Assembly: GCF_011516635.5 (NCBI RefSeq) | Contig: NZ_CP096255.1 | Coordinates: forward strand, 8,195,501 to 8,259,500 | Length of the DNA stretch: 64,000 nt | Source of the DNA: Bradyrhizobium barranii subsp. apii | GTDB taxonomy: Bacteria > Pseudomonadota > Alphaproteobacteria > Rhizobiales > Xanthobacteraceae | Direction: 5' to 3' | In this document: one piece after another, positions 1 to 8,713 of the stretch | Layout: each line of letters starts with the position of its first letter | Numbering within the stretch: position 1 is the stretch's first letter | Notes under the pieces: generated by a model | Database searches by the model: none | What the model was told of the DNA's origin: nothing | Seen by the model: only the letters and a program-made list of their open reading frames with translations | Made by a program: the position numbers and the translations under genes

Positions 1-2800
1 GGAGTTCGCGCTCTCGACCAAGGAGGGGCTCGCCCTGATGGTGCTGGCCGAGGCGCTGCTCCGCGTGCCCGACGCGCGCACCGCCGACCAGTTCATCGAG
101 GACAAGCTCGGCGAAGGCGACTTCATCCACCACGAGACCAAGTCCACGGCCTTCCTGGTCAATGCCTCGGCCTGGGCGCTCGGCCTCTCGGCGCGGGTGA
201 TCCAGCCCGGCGAGACGCCCGACGGCACCATCGGCCGGCTGGTGAAGCGGCTGGGCGCGCCGGCGGTGCGCACCGCCACGCGCCAGGCGATGCGGCTGAT
301 GGGCAATCATTTCGTGCTGGGCGAGACCATCGAGCAGGCGCTGGAGCGAGGCCGTCCGCGCTCCGGTCAGAAGACGCGCTACTCCTTCGACATGCTCGGC
401 GAAGGCGCGCGCACCGCGGCGGACGCCAGGCGCTATTTCGACGCCTATGCCAGCGCGATCGAGACCATCGGCAAGGCGGCGGGCAGCCATCCCCTGCCCG
501 ACCGTCCCGGCATCTCCGTCAAGCTCTCGGCGCTGCATCCGCGCTTCGAGGCGATCAGCCGCAACCGCGTGATGGGCGAGTTGGTACCGCAACTGCTGGA
601 CCTGGCGCAGCGCGCCAAGGCCCATGATTTGAACTTCACCGTCGATGCCGAGGAAGCCGACCGGCTGGAGCTGTCGCTCGACGTGATCGCGGCGACGCTC
701 GCCGACCCCTCGCTCAGCGGCTGGGACGGCTTTGGGCTGGCGATCCAGGCCTATCAGAAGCGCGCGAGCGCCGTGATCGACTATGTCGACGCGCTCGCCC
801 GCAAGCTGATGGTGCGGCTGGTCAAGGGCGCCTATTGGGACACCGAGATCAAGCGCGCGCAGGAGCGCGGGCTGGACGGCTATCCCGTGTTCACGCGCAA
901 GGCGATGACGGATCTGAACTACGTCGCCTGCGCTTCGAAGCTTTTGAGTCTGCGGCCACGCATCTTTCCGCAATTCGCCACCCACAACGCGCTGACGGTC
1001 GCGACCGTGCTGGAGCTTGCGCAAGATGGCGGCGGCTTCGAATTCCAGCGCCTGCACGGCATGGGCGAAGCGCTTTATGAACAGCTCGCCAAGGATCATC
1101 CTGATATCGCCTATCGTACCTATGCCCCGGTCGGCAGCCATCGCGACCTGCTCGCCTATCTGGTGCGGCGGCTGCTGGAGAACGGCGCCAACTCGTCGTT
1201 CGTGGCGCAGGCGGCCGACTATCGCGTGCCGGTTGTCGCGCTGTTGCAGCGTCCGGCCGATGCCATCGTCCGGCCGCAAGCGGCGGCCCATCCCAAAATT
1301 CCGCTGCCGGGCGATCTGTTCGCGCCGGAGCGGCGCAATTCGCGCGGCGTTGAATTCGGCGCGCGCGCGGCGCTCGACCGGCTGCTGGCGGACGTGAAGG
1401 CCGAGGCCACCAACCTCAAGCCCATCGCCGACACAACGCCGGGCCAGGCCAACGCGGCGGTGACGGCTGCGCGCGCCGGTTTTGCCGCCTGGAGCCGAAC
1501 GCCGGCGGCCACGCGCGCGGCCGCACTGGAGCAGGCCGCGCATCTGTTGGAGAGCCGGAGCGTCCATTTCATCGCGCTGCTGCAAGCCGAGGGCGGCAAG
1601 ACGCTGGACGATGCGCTATCGGAGCTGCGCGAGGCCGCCGACTTCTGCCGCTACTATGCCGCGCAGGGTCGAAAGCTGTTCGGCGTTGATCCCGCCATGC
1701 CGGGCCCGACCGGCGAGAGCAATGCGCTCGCCATGCGCGGGCGCGGCGCCTTCGTCGCTATCTCGCCGTGGAATTTTCCACTGGCGATCTTCCTGGGCCA
1801 GGTCACCGCGGCATTGATGGCCGGCAACAGCGTCGTCGCAAAACCCGCCGAGCAGACGCCGCGCATCGCGCGTGAGGCCGTGGCCCTGCTGCACGAGGCC
1901 GGCATTCCCAGGAGCGCGCTGCATCTCGTCACCGGCGACGGCCGCATCGGCGCCGTGCTGACCGCGCATGCCGACATCGCCGGCGTCGTCTTCACCGGCT
2001 CGACCGAGGTCGCGCGCCTGATCAACCGGACGCTCGCCGCCAAGGACGGGCCGATCGTGCCGCTGATCGCGGAGACCGGCGGCATCAACGCCATGATCGC
2101 GGATGCAACCGCGCTGCCCGAGCAGGTCGCCGACGACGTCGTGACCTCGGCCTTCCGCTCCGCCGGCCAGCGCTGCTCGGCGCTGCGGCTGCTGTTCGTG
2201 CAGGAGGATGTCGCCGACCGCATGATCGAGATGATCGCGGGCGCGGCGCGCGAACTCAGAATTGGTGATCCCGCAGATGTCGCGACCCACGTCGGTCCAG
2301 TGATCGACGCCGAGGCCAAGCAGCGCCTCGATGCGCATATCGCGCGGATGAAGAGCGAGGCGCGTCTGCACTTTGCCGGCACGGCGCCGGAGGGCTGCTT
2401 CGTCGCCCCGCACATTTTCGAGCTCAAGGACGCCGGCCAACTCACCGAGGAGGTGTTCGGCCCGATCCTGCACGTCGTGCGCTATCGCGCGGAAAACCTC
2501 AACCGCGTCCTGCAAGCGATCGAGCGCAGCGGTTATGGACTTACGCTCGGCGTTCACTCCCGGATCGACGACACCATCGAGGCGATCATCGATCGCGTGC
2601 AGGTCGGCAACATCTATGTCAACCGCAACATGATCGGCGCCGTGGTCGGCGTGCAGCCATTCGGCGGCAACGGGCTGTCCGGAACCGGCCCGAAAGCGGG
2701 CGGCCCGCATTATCTCGCGCGCTTTGCGACCGAGCAGACGGTGACGATCAACACCGCGGCAGCCGGCGGCAATGCCGCGCTGCTTGCGGGGGAGGAGTGA
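1..2800 (+). CDS. putA: bifunctional proline dehydrogenase / delta-1-pyrroline-5-carboxylate dehydrogenase PutA (5' end outside window)
   Basis: PutA oxidises proline to P5C with FAD, then P5C to glutamate with NAD. The frame is open from the first bases of the window, so the N-terminus is missing; about 933 residues are visible. The proline dehydrogenase barrel comes first, with FTVDAEEADRLELSLD, RLVKGAYWD, QFATHNALT and the GSHRDLLAYLVRRLLENGAN segment. The aldehyde dehydrogenase half follows, with ISPWNFPLAIFLGQ, the ETGG glutamate and the catalytic Cys in SAGQRCSALR. The fusion order and length match the family. The start and the presence or absence of a DNA-binding RHH domain cannot be judged. 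No regulator gene (Lrp/PutR type) is adjacent downstream. Confidence 0.97.
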   Translation, partial: EFALSTKEGLALMVLAEALLRVPDARTADQFIEDKLGEGDFIHHETKSTAFLVNASAWALGLSARVIQPGETPDGTIGRLVKRLGAPAVRTATRQAMRLMGNHFVLGETIEQALERGRPRSGQKTRYSFDMLGEGARTAADARRYFDAYASAIETIGKAAGSHPLPDRPGISVKLSALHPRFEAISRNRVMGELVPQLLDLAQRAKAHDLNFTVDAEEADRLELSLDVIAATLADPSLSGWDGFGLAIQAYQKRASAVIDYVDALARKLMVRLVKGAYWDTEIKRAQERGLDGYPVFTRKAMTDLNYVACASKLLSLRPRIFPQFATHNALTVATVLELAQDGGGFEFQRLHGMGEALYEQLAKDHPDIAYRTYAPVGSHRDLLAYLVRRLLENGANSSFVAQAADYRVPVVALLQRPADAIVRPQAAAHPKIPLPGDLFAPERRNSRGVEFGARAALDRLLADVKAEATNLKPIADTTPGQANAAVTAARAGFAAWSRTPAATRAAALEQAAHLLESRSVHFIALLQAEGGKTLDDALSELREAADFCRYYAAQGRKLFGVDPAMPGPTGESNALAMRGRGAFVAISPWNFPLAIFLGQVTAALMAGNSVVAKPAEQTPRIAREAVALLHEAGIPRSALHLVTGDGRIGAVLTAHADIAGVVFTGSTEVARLINRTLAAKDGPIVPLIAETGGINAMIADATALPEQVADDVVTSAFRSAGQRCSALRLLFVQEDVADRMIEMIAGAARELRIGDPADVATHVGPVIDAEAKQRLDAHIARMKSEARLHFAGTAPEGCFVAPHIFELKDAGQLTEEVFGPILHVVRYRAENLNRVLQAIERSGYGLTLGVHSRIDDTIEAIIDRVQVGNIYVNRNMIGAVVGVQPFGGNGLSGTGPKAGGPHYLARFATEQTVTINTAAAGGNAALLAGEE

Positions 2801-2916
2801 AGCCCTGCGCCTGGCGCCGTTGCATCCCGGCAAAACATCGGTCTAATGCTGCCATGACTTGGCCCGCGCCAATTCCAGCGCGCGGGAAACAACAAGAGCG
2901 AGGGAGCTACGCCGCG

Positions 2917-4122
2917 ATGGAAAAGGGCATTTTTGCAGGGCTCAAGGTTCTGGACTGCGCGAGCTTCATCGCAGCGCCCGCGGCCGCGACCGTGCTGTCG
3001 GATTTCGGCGCCGACGTCATCAAGATCGAGCCGCCCGGCGCCGGCGACCCCTACCGCAATCTGCCCAACATTCCGGGCTATCCGACCAGCGAGCACAATT
3101 TCGCCTGGCTGCTGGAGGCGCGCAACAAGAAGAGCATCGCGCTCGACCTCGCAAAGCCCGAGGCGCAGGCCGTGCTCTACAAGCTGGTCGAAGAGGCCGA
3201 CGTCTTCATCACCAACATGCCGCCGCCGGTGCGCGCCAAGCTCGGTATCACCTATGACCACCTCGCCCATCTCAACGACCGGCTGATCTACGCCTCCTTC
3301 ACCGGCTATGGCGAGAAGGGCGAAGAGGCCAACAAGCCCGGCTTCGACAGCAACGCCTATTGGGCGCGCTCCGGCCTGATGGACCTCGTCCGCGCCGACA
3401 CCCACACGACGCCGGCTCGCTCGGTCGCCGGCATGGGCGACCATCCCTGCGCCATGGCGTTCTATGGCGCCATCGTCACCGCGCTGTATCAGCGCGAGAA
3501 GACCGGCAAGGGCTCGCATGTCGCCTCCAATCTGATGGCGAACGGGGTGTGGGCCGCGGGCACGCTGGCGCAGGCCAAGCTCTGCGGCGCCAGGTTCGCC
3601 GAGCGGCGGCCTCGCGAGCGCGCGCTGAATGCGGTCGCCAACCACTACCAGTGCAGGGACGGCCGCTGGCTGATCCTGTCGCTGCTGAGCGAGGAGAAGC
3701 AGTTTCCGACGCTCGCCAAATGCCTGGGACGCGAAGACCTGATCACCGATCCGCGCTTCGCCACCAAGGCTGACCGACACGCCCGCTCGGTCGAGCTGAT
3801 CAAGATCTTCGACGAGACGTTTGCCACCAGGGATCTCGCTGAATGGCGAAAAATTCTCGACGGCAACGGCCTCGTGTTCGGCATCGTCGGCATTCTCGAC
3901 GACATCCCCAACGACAAGCAGATGCTCGACAACGAGGTGCTGGTGCCGTTCGAGAACGACACCATGCTCACCATCTCCAGCCCGATCTGGATCGACGGCG
4001 CCAAGAAGGTCCAGCCGCGCAAGCCGCCCGCCGTCGGCGAGCACAGTGACGAGATTTTGCGCGGCGCGGGATACGACGAGAAGGCGATCAAGCAGCTGCG
4101 GGGTTCGGGAGCTGTTGGTTAG
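2917..4122 (+). CDS. CaiB/BaiF (family III) CoA-transferase
   Basis: Family III CoA-transferases move CoA between carboxylic acids through an aspartyl-CoA thioester. The N-terminal signature is clear (LKVLDCASFIAAPAAATVLSD, then FGADVIKIEPPGAGDPYR), followed by NKKSIALDL and the segment GLMDLVRA. The Asp nucleophile region is around GFDSNAYWARSGLMD. The protein is 401 residues, the usual size. The reading frame stays open further upstream, but the ATG at 2917 is preferred because AGGGAG stands eight bases before it and family homology begins there. It is a single gene between putA and a GST gene; the substrate cannot be deduced. Confidence 0.9.
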   Translation: MEKGIFAGLKVLDCASFIAAPAAATVLSDFGADVIKIEPPGAGDPYRNLPNIPGYPTSEHNFAWLLEARNKKSIALDLAKPEAQAVLYKLVEEADVFITNMPPPVRAKLGITYDHLAHLNDRLIYASFTGYGEKGEEANKPGFDSNAYWARSGLMDLVRADTHTTPARSVAGMGDHPCAMAFYGAIVTALYQREKTGKGSHVASNLMANGVWAAGTLAQAKLCGARFAERRPRERALNAVANHYQCRDGRWLILSLLSEEKQFPTLAKCLGREDLITDPRFATKADRHARSVELIKIFDETFATRDLAEWRKILDGNGLVFGIVGILDDIPNDKQMLDNEVLVPFENDTMLTISSPIWIDGAKKVQPRKPPAVGEHSDEILRGAGYDEKAIKQLRGSGAVG

Positions 4123-4144
4123 GGTTGGCACGCTCCCGCAATCT

Positions 4145-4225
4145 CGTCATTGCGAGCGCAGCGAAGCAATCCAGAATCCCACCGCGGATGCATTGCTGGA
4201 TTGCTTCGCTGCGCTCGCAATGACG
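4145..4225. repeat. intergenic inverted repeat, family A (copy 1)
   Basis: Two 30-bp arms, 4145-4174 (starting CGTCATTGCGAGCGCAGCG) and 4196-4225, are perfect reverse complements with a 21-bp loop. A second copy lies at 8110-8187. It fills the gap between the CoA-transferase and GST genes. This type of hairpin is common between genes in bradyrhizobia; it could act in transcript ends or be a non-autonomous mobile element. Confidence 0.9.
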
Positions 4226-4278
4226 GCGTGGAAGCATCCCGGTATAACGATCGGCAAAGATCCCGCCGCGAGGCCCTC

Positions 4279-4926
4279 ATGCCCAGCTACCGCCTGCACT
4301 ACTTCCCGGAATCCGGCAACAGCTACAAGCTGGCGTTGATGCTGACGCTTTGCGGCGAGACGTTCGAGCCGGTGTGGACCGATTTTGGCGGCGGCGTCAC
4401 GCGCACGGCGGAATGGCGCAAGGCCGTGAACGCGATGGGGGAGATTCCCGTGCTCGAGGTCGACGGCGTGAAGATGACGCAGACCGCGCCATTGCTGCTG
4501 AAGCTTGCCGGGCAGTACGGCCGTTTCGGCGCCGAGACCGAGGACGAGAAGTTCGAGCTGCTGCGCTGGCTGTTCTGGGACAACCACAAGCTCACGGGTT
4601 ACATGGCGACCTATCGCTTCATGCGGGCGTTCACCGAGAAAAACGATCCGCAGGTGCTGAAGCATTTTCGCCGGCGGCTCGAGGACTTCCTCGGCATTCT
4701 CGACGGACATCTCCAGCACAATGCCTTTGCGATCGGGACGAGGCCGACGGTCGCCGATATCTCGATGATGGCCTACCTGCACTATCCGAGCGACGAGCAC
4801 GGTTTTGATTTCGCGGCGAGCCACCCTGCCATTCACGCCTGGCTCGGCCGCATGGCCGCGCTGCCCGGCTGGAAGCCGGCCTATGAGCTGCTGCCGGGAC
4901 AGCGGATGACGAACTACGCGAAGTGA
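4279..4926 (+). CDS. glutathione S-transferase family protein
   Basis: A 215-residue cytosolic GST-fold protein. The N-terminal thioredoxin-like domain is seen in YRLHYFPESGNSYKLALML, followed by the GEIPVLEVDGVKMTQT segment that holds the cis-Pro and the glutathione gamma-glutamyl site, and then an all-helical C-terminal domain with the conserved TVADISMMAYLHY (N-capping box). The likely catalytic hydroxyl is Ser in ESGNS. The frame is open upstream through the repeat, so the ATG at 4279 is chosen because the family motif begins directly after it. Substrate unknown. Confidence 0.9.
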   Translation: MPSYRLHYFPESGNSYKLALMLTLCGETFEPVWTDFGGGVTRTAEWRKAVNAMGEIPVLEVDGVKMTQTAPLLLKLAGQYGRFGAETEDEKFELLRWLFWDNHKLTGYMATYRFMRAFTEKNDPQVLKHFRRRLEDFLGILDGHLQHNAFAIGTRPTVADISMMAYLHYPSDEHGFDFAASHPAIHAWLGRMAALPGWKPAYELLPGQRMTNYAK

Positions 4927-4950
4927 GCGTTAGCGCTGAACTCTCCGAGC

Positions 4951-5036
4951 CGCCATGGCCGGGCTTGTCCCGGCCATCCACGATCTTGAGCGCGGACACC
5001 GGAACGTGGATGCCCGGGACAAGCCCGGGCATGACG
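4951..5036. repeat. intergenic inverted repeat, family B (copy 1)
   Basis: Arms 4951-4982 and 5005-5036 are near-complementary and carry the core GCCGGGCTTGTCCCGGCCAT or its complement. A second copy lies at 16382-16467. It lies between two convergent genes, the GST gene and the small membrane protein gene. Confidence 0.85.
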
Positions 5037-5050
5037 AAAGAAAGCCCGGC

Positions 5051-5215
5051 TTACCGCAGCGCCAGCCAGCCCAGCGTGAACAAAATCCCGCCGACGATCA
5101 CGACCACCGCGACCGCCCATGTGCTGACGCGGATGCTGCCGGTGACCTGCTTGGCTTCCTCATTGCGCGCGATCTCGCGATTGCGCTCCTTGTCGGCGTC
5201 GCTGGTCTCAGTCAT
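5051..5215 (-). CDS. small single-pass membrane protein, 54 aa
   Basis: A short gene below the usual length cut-offs. It starts at an ATG at 5215 and ends at TAA at 5051-5053. The first 30 residues are very polar (MTETSDADKERNREIARNEE, then AKQVTGSIRV). A single hydrophobic helix, AVAVVVIVGGILFTLGWLAL, runs to the C-terminus. The pattern is that of an inner-membrane protein with a charged cytoplasmic head. I do not recognise a named family. Support comes from the strong amphipathic division and codon use like that of neighbouring genes; there is no homology evidence. Confidence 0.6.
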   Translation of the reverse strand: MTETSDADKERNREIARNEEAKQVTGSIRVSTWAVAVVVIVGGILFTLGWLALR

Positions 5216-5247
5216 GGGTCATCCAAACCGGTTGCGGGTTTTATCTG

Positions 5248-5296
5248 GCGCGTGATCTTTTCGAAAAACCGCTACACACTTTTCCGGATCACGCGC
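5248..5296. repeat. short Rhizobiales-type hairpin repeat
   Basis: The 10-bp arms GCGCGTGATC (5248-5257) and GATCACGCGC (5287-5296) are exact reverse complements around a CTTTTCGAAAAACCGCTACA-type core. The same core is known to me as a widespread repeat in Rhizobiales intergenic DNA. The right arm ends on the last codon of the next (minus-strand) gene, so it could serve as its transcript end. Confidence 0.7.
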
Positions 5297-6846
5297 TAAC
5301 GCGTCTTGATGAAGCACATGCCGATGCGGCTCGATGCCGCGGCAGCCTGACAGGTGAGACCTTTAGCACAGCTCCATGACGTAAAACTCTTATCCGGCGC
5401 TCCCGATCCCGCATTTTGCAGGGCACAATGGGCACCCCAGCCATCCTGATATTCGGTGCCGGCCAGCTCCCCGCTGCCGCGGGTCTGCGGCCGGCTGGCA
5501 AATCCGCGTGAGAAATCAGGGCGTTTGCCCACGGCGAATGCGGTCAGGATGTCGCGGCGGCGGACCTGGTCGCCGAAGAAGTGCGGCGAGGCCGGCACGA
5601 TGGTGGAATTCGACGGCTTGTCCGCCAGCCAATCGACGCCCGGAAAATGGAAGCCGCCGATGCCGCGGGTCTGGTGGCAGCCGGCGCAGGTGACGTCGTT
5701 GAGGCGGCGCTGGAAGCCCGCGACCGAGCGGACGTTCTGCATGTCGATGCCACGCGCCGCCGCCTGCTTCAGCGCGCCGACCACGTCGTTGTCGGTGAAG
5801 ACCGGCTCGCCCTTGTTGCTGTCCCTGTCCTCCCCTTGCACCATGCCGAACTCCGGCTGCAATGGCGAAGCGTCAAGGCCCGCCGGCGTCGGCACCACCG
5901 CGGCCTTGGCCAGGAATGTCTCGGGGATCAGCACCGTGCCGCGATCGAACTCGCGGAGATTTTCCGGCGCAAGCAGCCAGGCCTTGAAGTCACGTCGAAG
6001 ATCGTTGTCGGCGAGGATGCGGTCGAGATCGATCTGGTTCTCCAGCGTCGATTCCTCGAACGTCTTCGTTGCGGCGTTATATTTGAACACCTTGAGCAGA
6101 TAGTCGGAGCGGAAATCGTGCAGTGCCGATTTCGGCGCGATCGAGATCTGGATATTGGTCTCGATGCGATCGAGCATGGCGTCGGAAGGGGAGATGCCGC
6201 CGCCGATCAGCCCCTGCCAGTCGCCATTGTCGAGCCAGCGCCGCGCGACCTCGGTGCAGGTAACAGGCTTTCCGTTCGCATCGGTCTGGCGCGCATCGCG
6301 TGCCTTCATCACCAGATTGAACGTCATCGGCAGGCGCGTTGCGGTCTTGCCACCTTCCGGCTTACTCTCGAAACGCACCAGCCGATAAATCAGCCTGATC
6401 TCGCCGCACGACTCCTCCGCGACATAGGCGCGGTCCATGCGATTGACGATGCCCGCCAGCACGAAGCGGGTGTCGCGGGATTTGAGATTGGCCCGATCGA
6501 ACAGCTGCACGTCAAAGCCTTCGCCGACGCCGATGGTCTCGGTCGGGTACGCCGCCTTCTGCCTGATGATGTAGCGGTCGAACTCCGCGTCGATCGCGGG
6601 TGGAATTCCCTTGAGCTGCGACAGCGACGAGAACAGCAAATCGGTCGTCAGCGGAACGTGTGCGTTCCGCTCCGGCCATAGCAGGCGCGAGATCGTAAGC
6701 GAATCGTTCTGGTCGAGCTTGCGGAGCAGATCGGGATCGATGATCGCCGTGCCGCGCGTCAACGGCGCGTTCTCCGCTGCGAAAAGCGAAACAGTCCCGC
6801 CAAGCAAGACGGCGGCAGCAAGGAGAATTCGCAACGCGCGGCTCAT
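5296..6846 (-). CDS. exported protein with one c-type heme motif (function unknown)
   Basis: A 516-residue protein with a clear signal peptide (ALRILLAAAVLLGGTVSLFA, cleavage near AAENA). A long unassigned region (residues about 30-390) follows. Near residue 400 there is one CAGCH heme-binding motif (NDVTCAGCHQTRGIGGFHFP). The tail holds further Cys residues (HCALQNAG, SWSCAKGLTC, GMCFIKTR) that could form disulfides. The motif predicts periplasmic location with covalent heme. I know similar bradyrhizobial proteins only as hypothetical ones, so no function is offered. The gene stands alone between the small membrane protein and the terminator of the next gene. Confidence 0.8.
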   Translation of the reverse strand: MSRALRILLAAAVLLGGTVSLFAAENAPLTRGTAIIDPDLLRKLDQNDSLTISRLLWPERNAHVPLTTDLLFSSLSQLKGIPPAIDAEFDRYIIRQKAAYPTETIGVGEGFDVQLFDRANLKSRDTRFVLAGIVNRMDRAYVAEESCGEIRLIYRLVRFESKPEGGKTATRLPMTFNLVMKARDARQTDANGKPVTCTEVARRWLDNGDWQGLIGGGISPSDAMLDRIETNIQISIAPKSALHDFRSDYLLKVFKYNAATKTFEESTLENQIDLDRILADNDLRRDFKAWLLAPENLREFDRGTVLIPETFLAKAAVVPTPAGLDASPLQPEFGMVQGEDRDSNKGEPVFTDNDVVGALKQAAARGIDMQNVRSVAGFQRRLNDVTCAGCHQTRGIGGFHFPGVDWLADKPSNSTIVPASPHFFGDQVRRRDILTAFAVGKRPDFSRGFASRPQTRGSGELAGTEYQDGWGAHCALQNAGSGAPDKSFTSWSCAKGLTCQAAAASSRIGMCFIKTR

Positions 6847-6884
6847 GCCTTCAGTAACACCGCGTAAGCCGGCCTATTCAAGTC

Positions 6885-6915
6885 AAAAGGCGCCTCACAT
6901 GGTGGTGAAGCGCCT
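6885..6915 (-). terminator. rho-independent terminator
   Basis: On the minus strand an 11-bp stem (AGGCGCTTCAC / GTGAGGCGCCT, one G-U pair) with a six-base loop is followed by TTTT. It sits 25 bases past the stop of the 6940-7911 gene and ends that transcript before the next gene starts. Confidence 0.75.
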
Positions 6916-6939
6916 CTTTCGATGTCGGATATCGAACGC

Positions 6940-7911
6940 TCAGCGCGCGACGATCAGGCCCTTGCTGGTGACGACGACCCAGCGGCCGTCCTGACGGCGG
7001 ATCGCATCGACGCGGCCAATTCCGGGGATGGGGTCACCGGCATAGACCTCGTAGAGGCCTCCGCGGCCCTCGATCAGCGCACCGCCATTGGCGACGTCGC
7101 GCAGCACCCAGCCGTCGATCGTCGGCAACCGGCCGACCTCGGTCTTGGGCGCGGCAGGGGCCGGAACCGGTGCGGCGGTGGCGGTCGCAACCTGGGTCGG
7201 CGCGATCGAGCCGGTGGTCTCCTTCGCGGCGGCGGCTGCGGCCTGCGTGGGGGCCGCGGGCGGCGTGGCGCGGAGCTTGTCGACGGTCTCGGACAGCTTT
7301 GCGATTTTGGCCATCGGCTCGGCCTGGGCCTTCTCGAGCTTGTCGAGACGGTCATTGGCCCGGTTGAACTGGCTGAGGCCAGTCTTGGAGGTGTGCTCGA
7401 CATTCGCCTTCAGTGCAACGACATCGGCATCGATCCGGGCAACCGAGGATTCCAGCGCGCTGGTGTCGGCGACCTGCGCCGGGGCGGGGGCCTGGGCTGC
7501 GAAATGCATCATGCCGGCGGTCGCGAGCGCGCCGCTGATGGCGCCGACACTGGCTGCAATCGCCACCACCGCGGCCATCGCCGACACGCGGCGCTTGCCG
7601 CCGGCCTCGCGCGGCTCGTCCGCCTTCACATGCGGGGCAAACTCTTCGCGCTCCCAGGAGCGCTCCGACGGTGCCATGACGATGAGCTTGCCGAGCTTCG
7701 GCTCGGGCTTGGTCTCGGACTTCGGCACCTCGATCCGCGGCGGCTCGACCTTGGGGGCTTCCGCCTTGACGGGATCCGGCTTGGGCGGCGACTCATGGTC
7801 GGGGGCGATCGAGGGGGCCTCGATGCCGGCAGCCTCGACGGCCTGCGGCGCGGTCGCAGCTTCCACGACGCTCGTATCCTGAGCAGCCTGCTCAGCCATT
7901 GGTTCGCTCAC
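6940..7911 (-). CDS. Pro/Ala-rich membrane-anchored protein, function unknown
   Basis: A 323-residue protein. The first 135 or so residues are charged and proline-rich and presumably cytoplasmic (KPDPVKAEAPKVEPPRIEVP). One membrane segment follows at RVSAMAAVVAIAASVGAISG. Next is a coiled-coil-like stretch (FNRANDRLDKLEKAQAE, AKIAKLSETVDKLR), an Ala/Pro linker, and a compact C-terminal domain (LPTIDGWVLRDVANGGALIE, GLYEVYAGDPIPGIGRV) that may be a small beta domain in the periplasm. The layout recalls cell-envelope proteins that span the inner membrane. The GTG at 7911 has GGAG ten bases upstream; an ATG at 7899 is an alternative start. Confidence 0.75.
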   Translation of the reverse strand: MSEPMAEQAAQDTSVVEAATAPQAVEAAGIEAPSIAPDHESPPKPDPVKAEAPKVEPPRIEVPKSETKPEPKLGKLIVMAPSERSWEREEFAPHVKADEPREAGGKRRVSAMAAVVAIAASVGAISGALATAGMMHFAAQAPAPAQVADTSALESSVARIDADVVALKANVEHTSKTGLSQFNRANDRLDKLEKAQAEPMAKIAKLSETVDKLRATPPAAPTQAAAAAAKETTGSIAPTQVATATAAPVPAPAAPKTEVGRLPTIDGWVLRDVANGGALIEGRGGLYEVYAGDPIPGIGRVDAIRRQDGRWVVVTSKGLIVAR

Positions 7912-8109
7912 AGTTCGAATACTCCACTCTGGATTGACCTTTTGGTAACTTTCATTGCTTGCGAAATCCTTACTTCGGGACCCGCTTACCGAAATTTTAG
8001 GAAGTCATCCGGGGCCGAATTGGGCCGGGAACGTGGAACCGGTGTGGCGGGCCTGAAACAAATTGTAAGCGGGGGAAGATGAACGGCCGCGGAATGGCTG
8101 CCTCCACAC

Positions 8110-8187
8110 CGTCATTGCGAGCGCAGCGAAGCAATCCAGAGGCACTGCGGAAAGGCTCTGGATTGCTTCGCTACGCTCGCAATGTCG
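8110..8187. repeat. intergenic inverted repeat, family A (copy 2)
   Basis: The left arm 8110-8139 is identical to the left arm of the copy at 4145. The right arm 8158-8187 differs at two positions. It lies just past the stop of the TPM-domain gene at 8211-8708. Confidence 0.85.
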
Positions 8188-8210
8188 GAATGTGGATCAT
8201 CGGCCGCCGT

Positions 8211-8708
8211 TCACATCACGACCGGCGCATCCGGCAGCTCGTTCGCATGCGGGCCCTGCGGCGGGAAATGTCGCGACAGCTCGCGCGACACCGCCGCGAT
8301 GCCGCCGATCACGCCGTGCTCGAACTGGCCGGAGGCGAACTCGGCTTCCATCGCGCGGCAGATGCTCTCCCAGCCCTCCGCACCAACCTTCGCATCGATG
8401 CCGCGATCGGCAACGATTTCGACGTCGCGGTCGGCGAGCAGGAGATAGATCAGGACGCCGTTGTTGTGCGCGGTGTCCCAGATACGCAAGAGAGAGAACA
8501 CATCGAGCGCGCGCTCTCGGGCCGGCTGGTTGCGGAACAGTGGCCTGCCGTCGAGCGCGCCTTCGACGACGAAGCGGACCTGGCCGGAATGTGTGCTCTC
8601 ACCCTGCTTGATCGCCTGCTCGATGCGGGCGAGCACCTTTGGCGGGAAGATTTGCTTCGCCCGCCAATGATGCTGCACGAGATGTCTGGCAATGCGCTTG
8701 ATGCTCAT
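8211..8708 (-). CDS. TPM domain protein (165 aa)
   Basis: A TPM_phosphatase-fold protein. After an N-terminal helix (SIKRIARHLVQHHWRAKQIF) come the family features IEQAIKQGESTHSGQVRFVV, the ALDVFSLLRIWDTAHNNGVL segment and LLADRDVEIVADRGID. Its ATG at 8708 lies 5 bp after the stop of the upstream TPM gene, so the two are cotranscribed with lemA. It has no signal peptide and therefore probably sits at the cytoplasmic membrane face. TPM domains occur in membrane-protein quality control and in proteins beside LemA; the exact activity is unknown. Confidence 0.88.
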   Translation of the reverse strand: MSIKRIARHLVQHHWRAKQIFPPKVLARIEQAIKQGESTHSGQVRFVVEGALDGRPLFRNQPARERALDVFSLLRIWDTAHNNGVLIYLLLADRDVEIVADRGIDAKVGAEGWESICRAMEAEFASGQFEHGVIGGIAAVSRELSRHFPPQGPHANELPDAPVVM

Positions 8709-8713
8709 GACCG

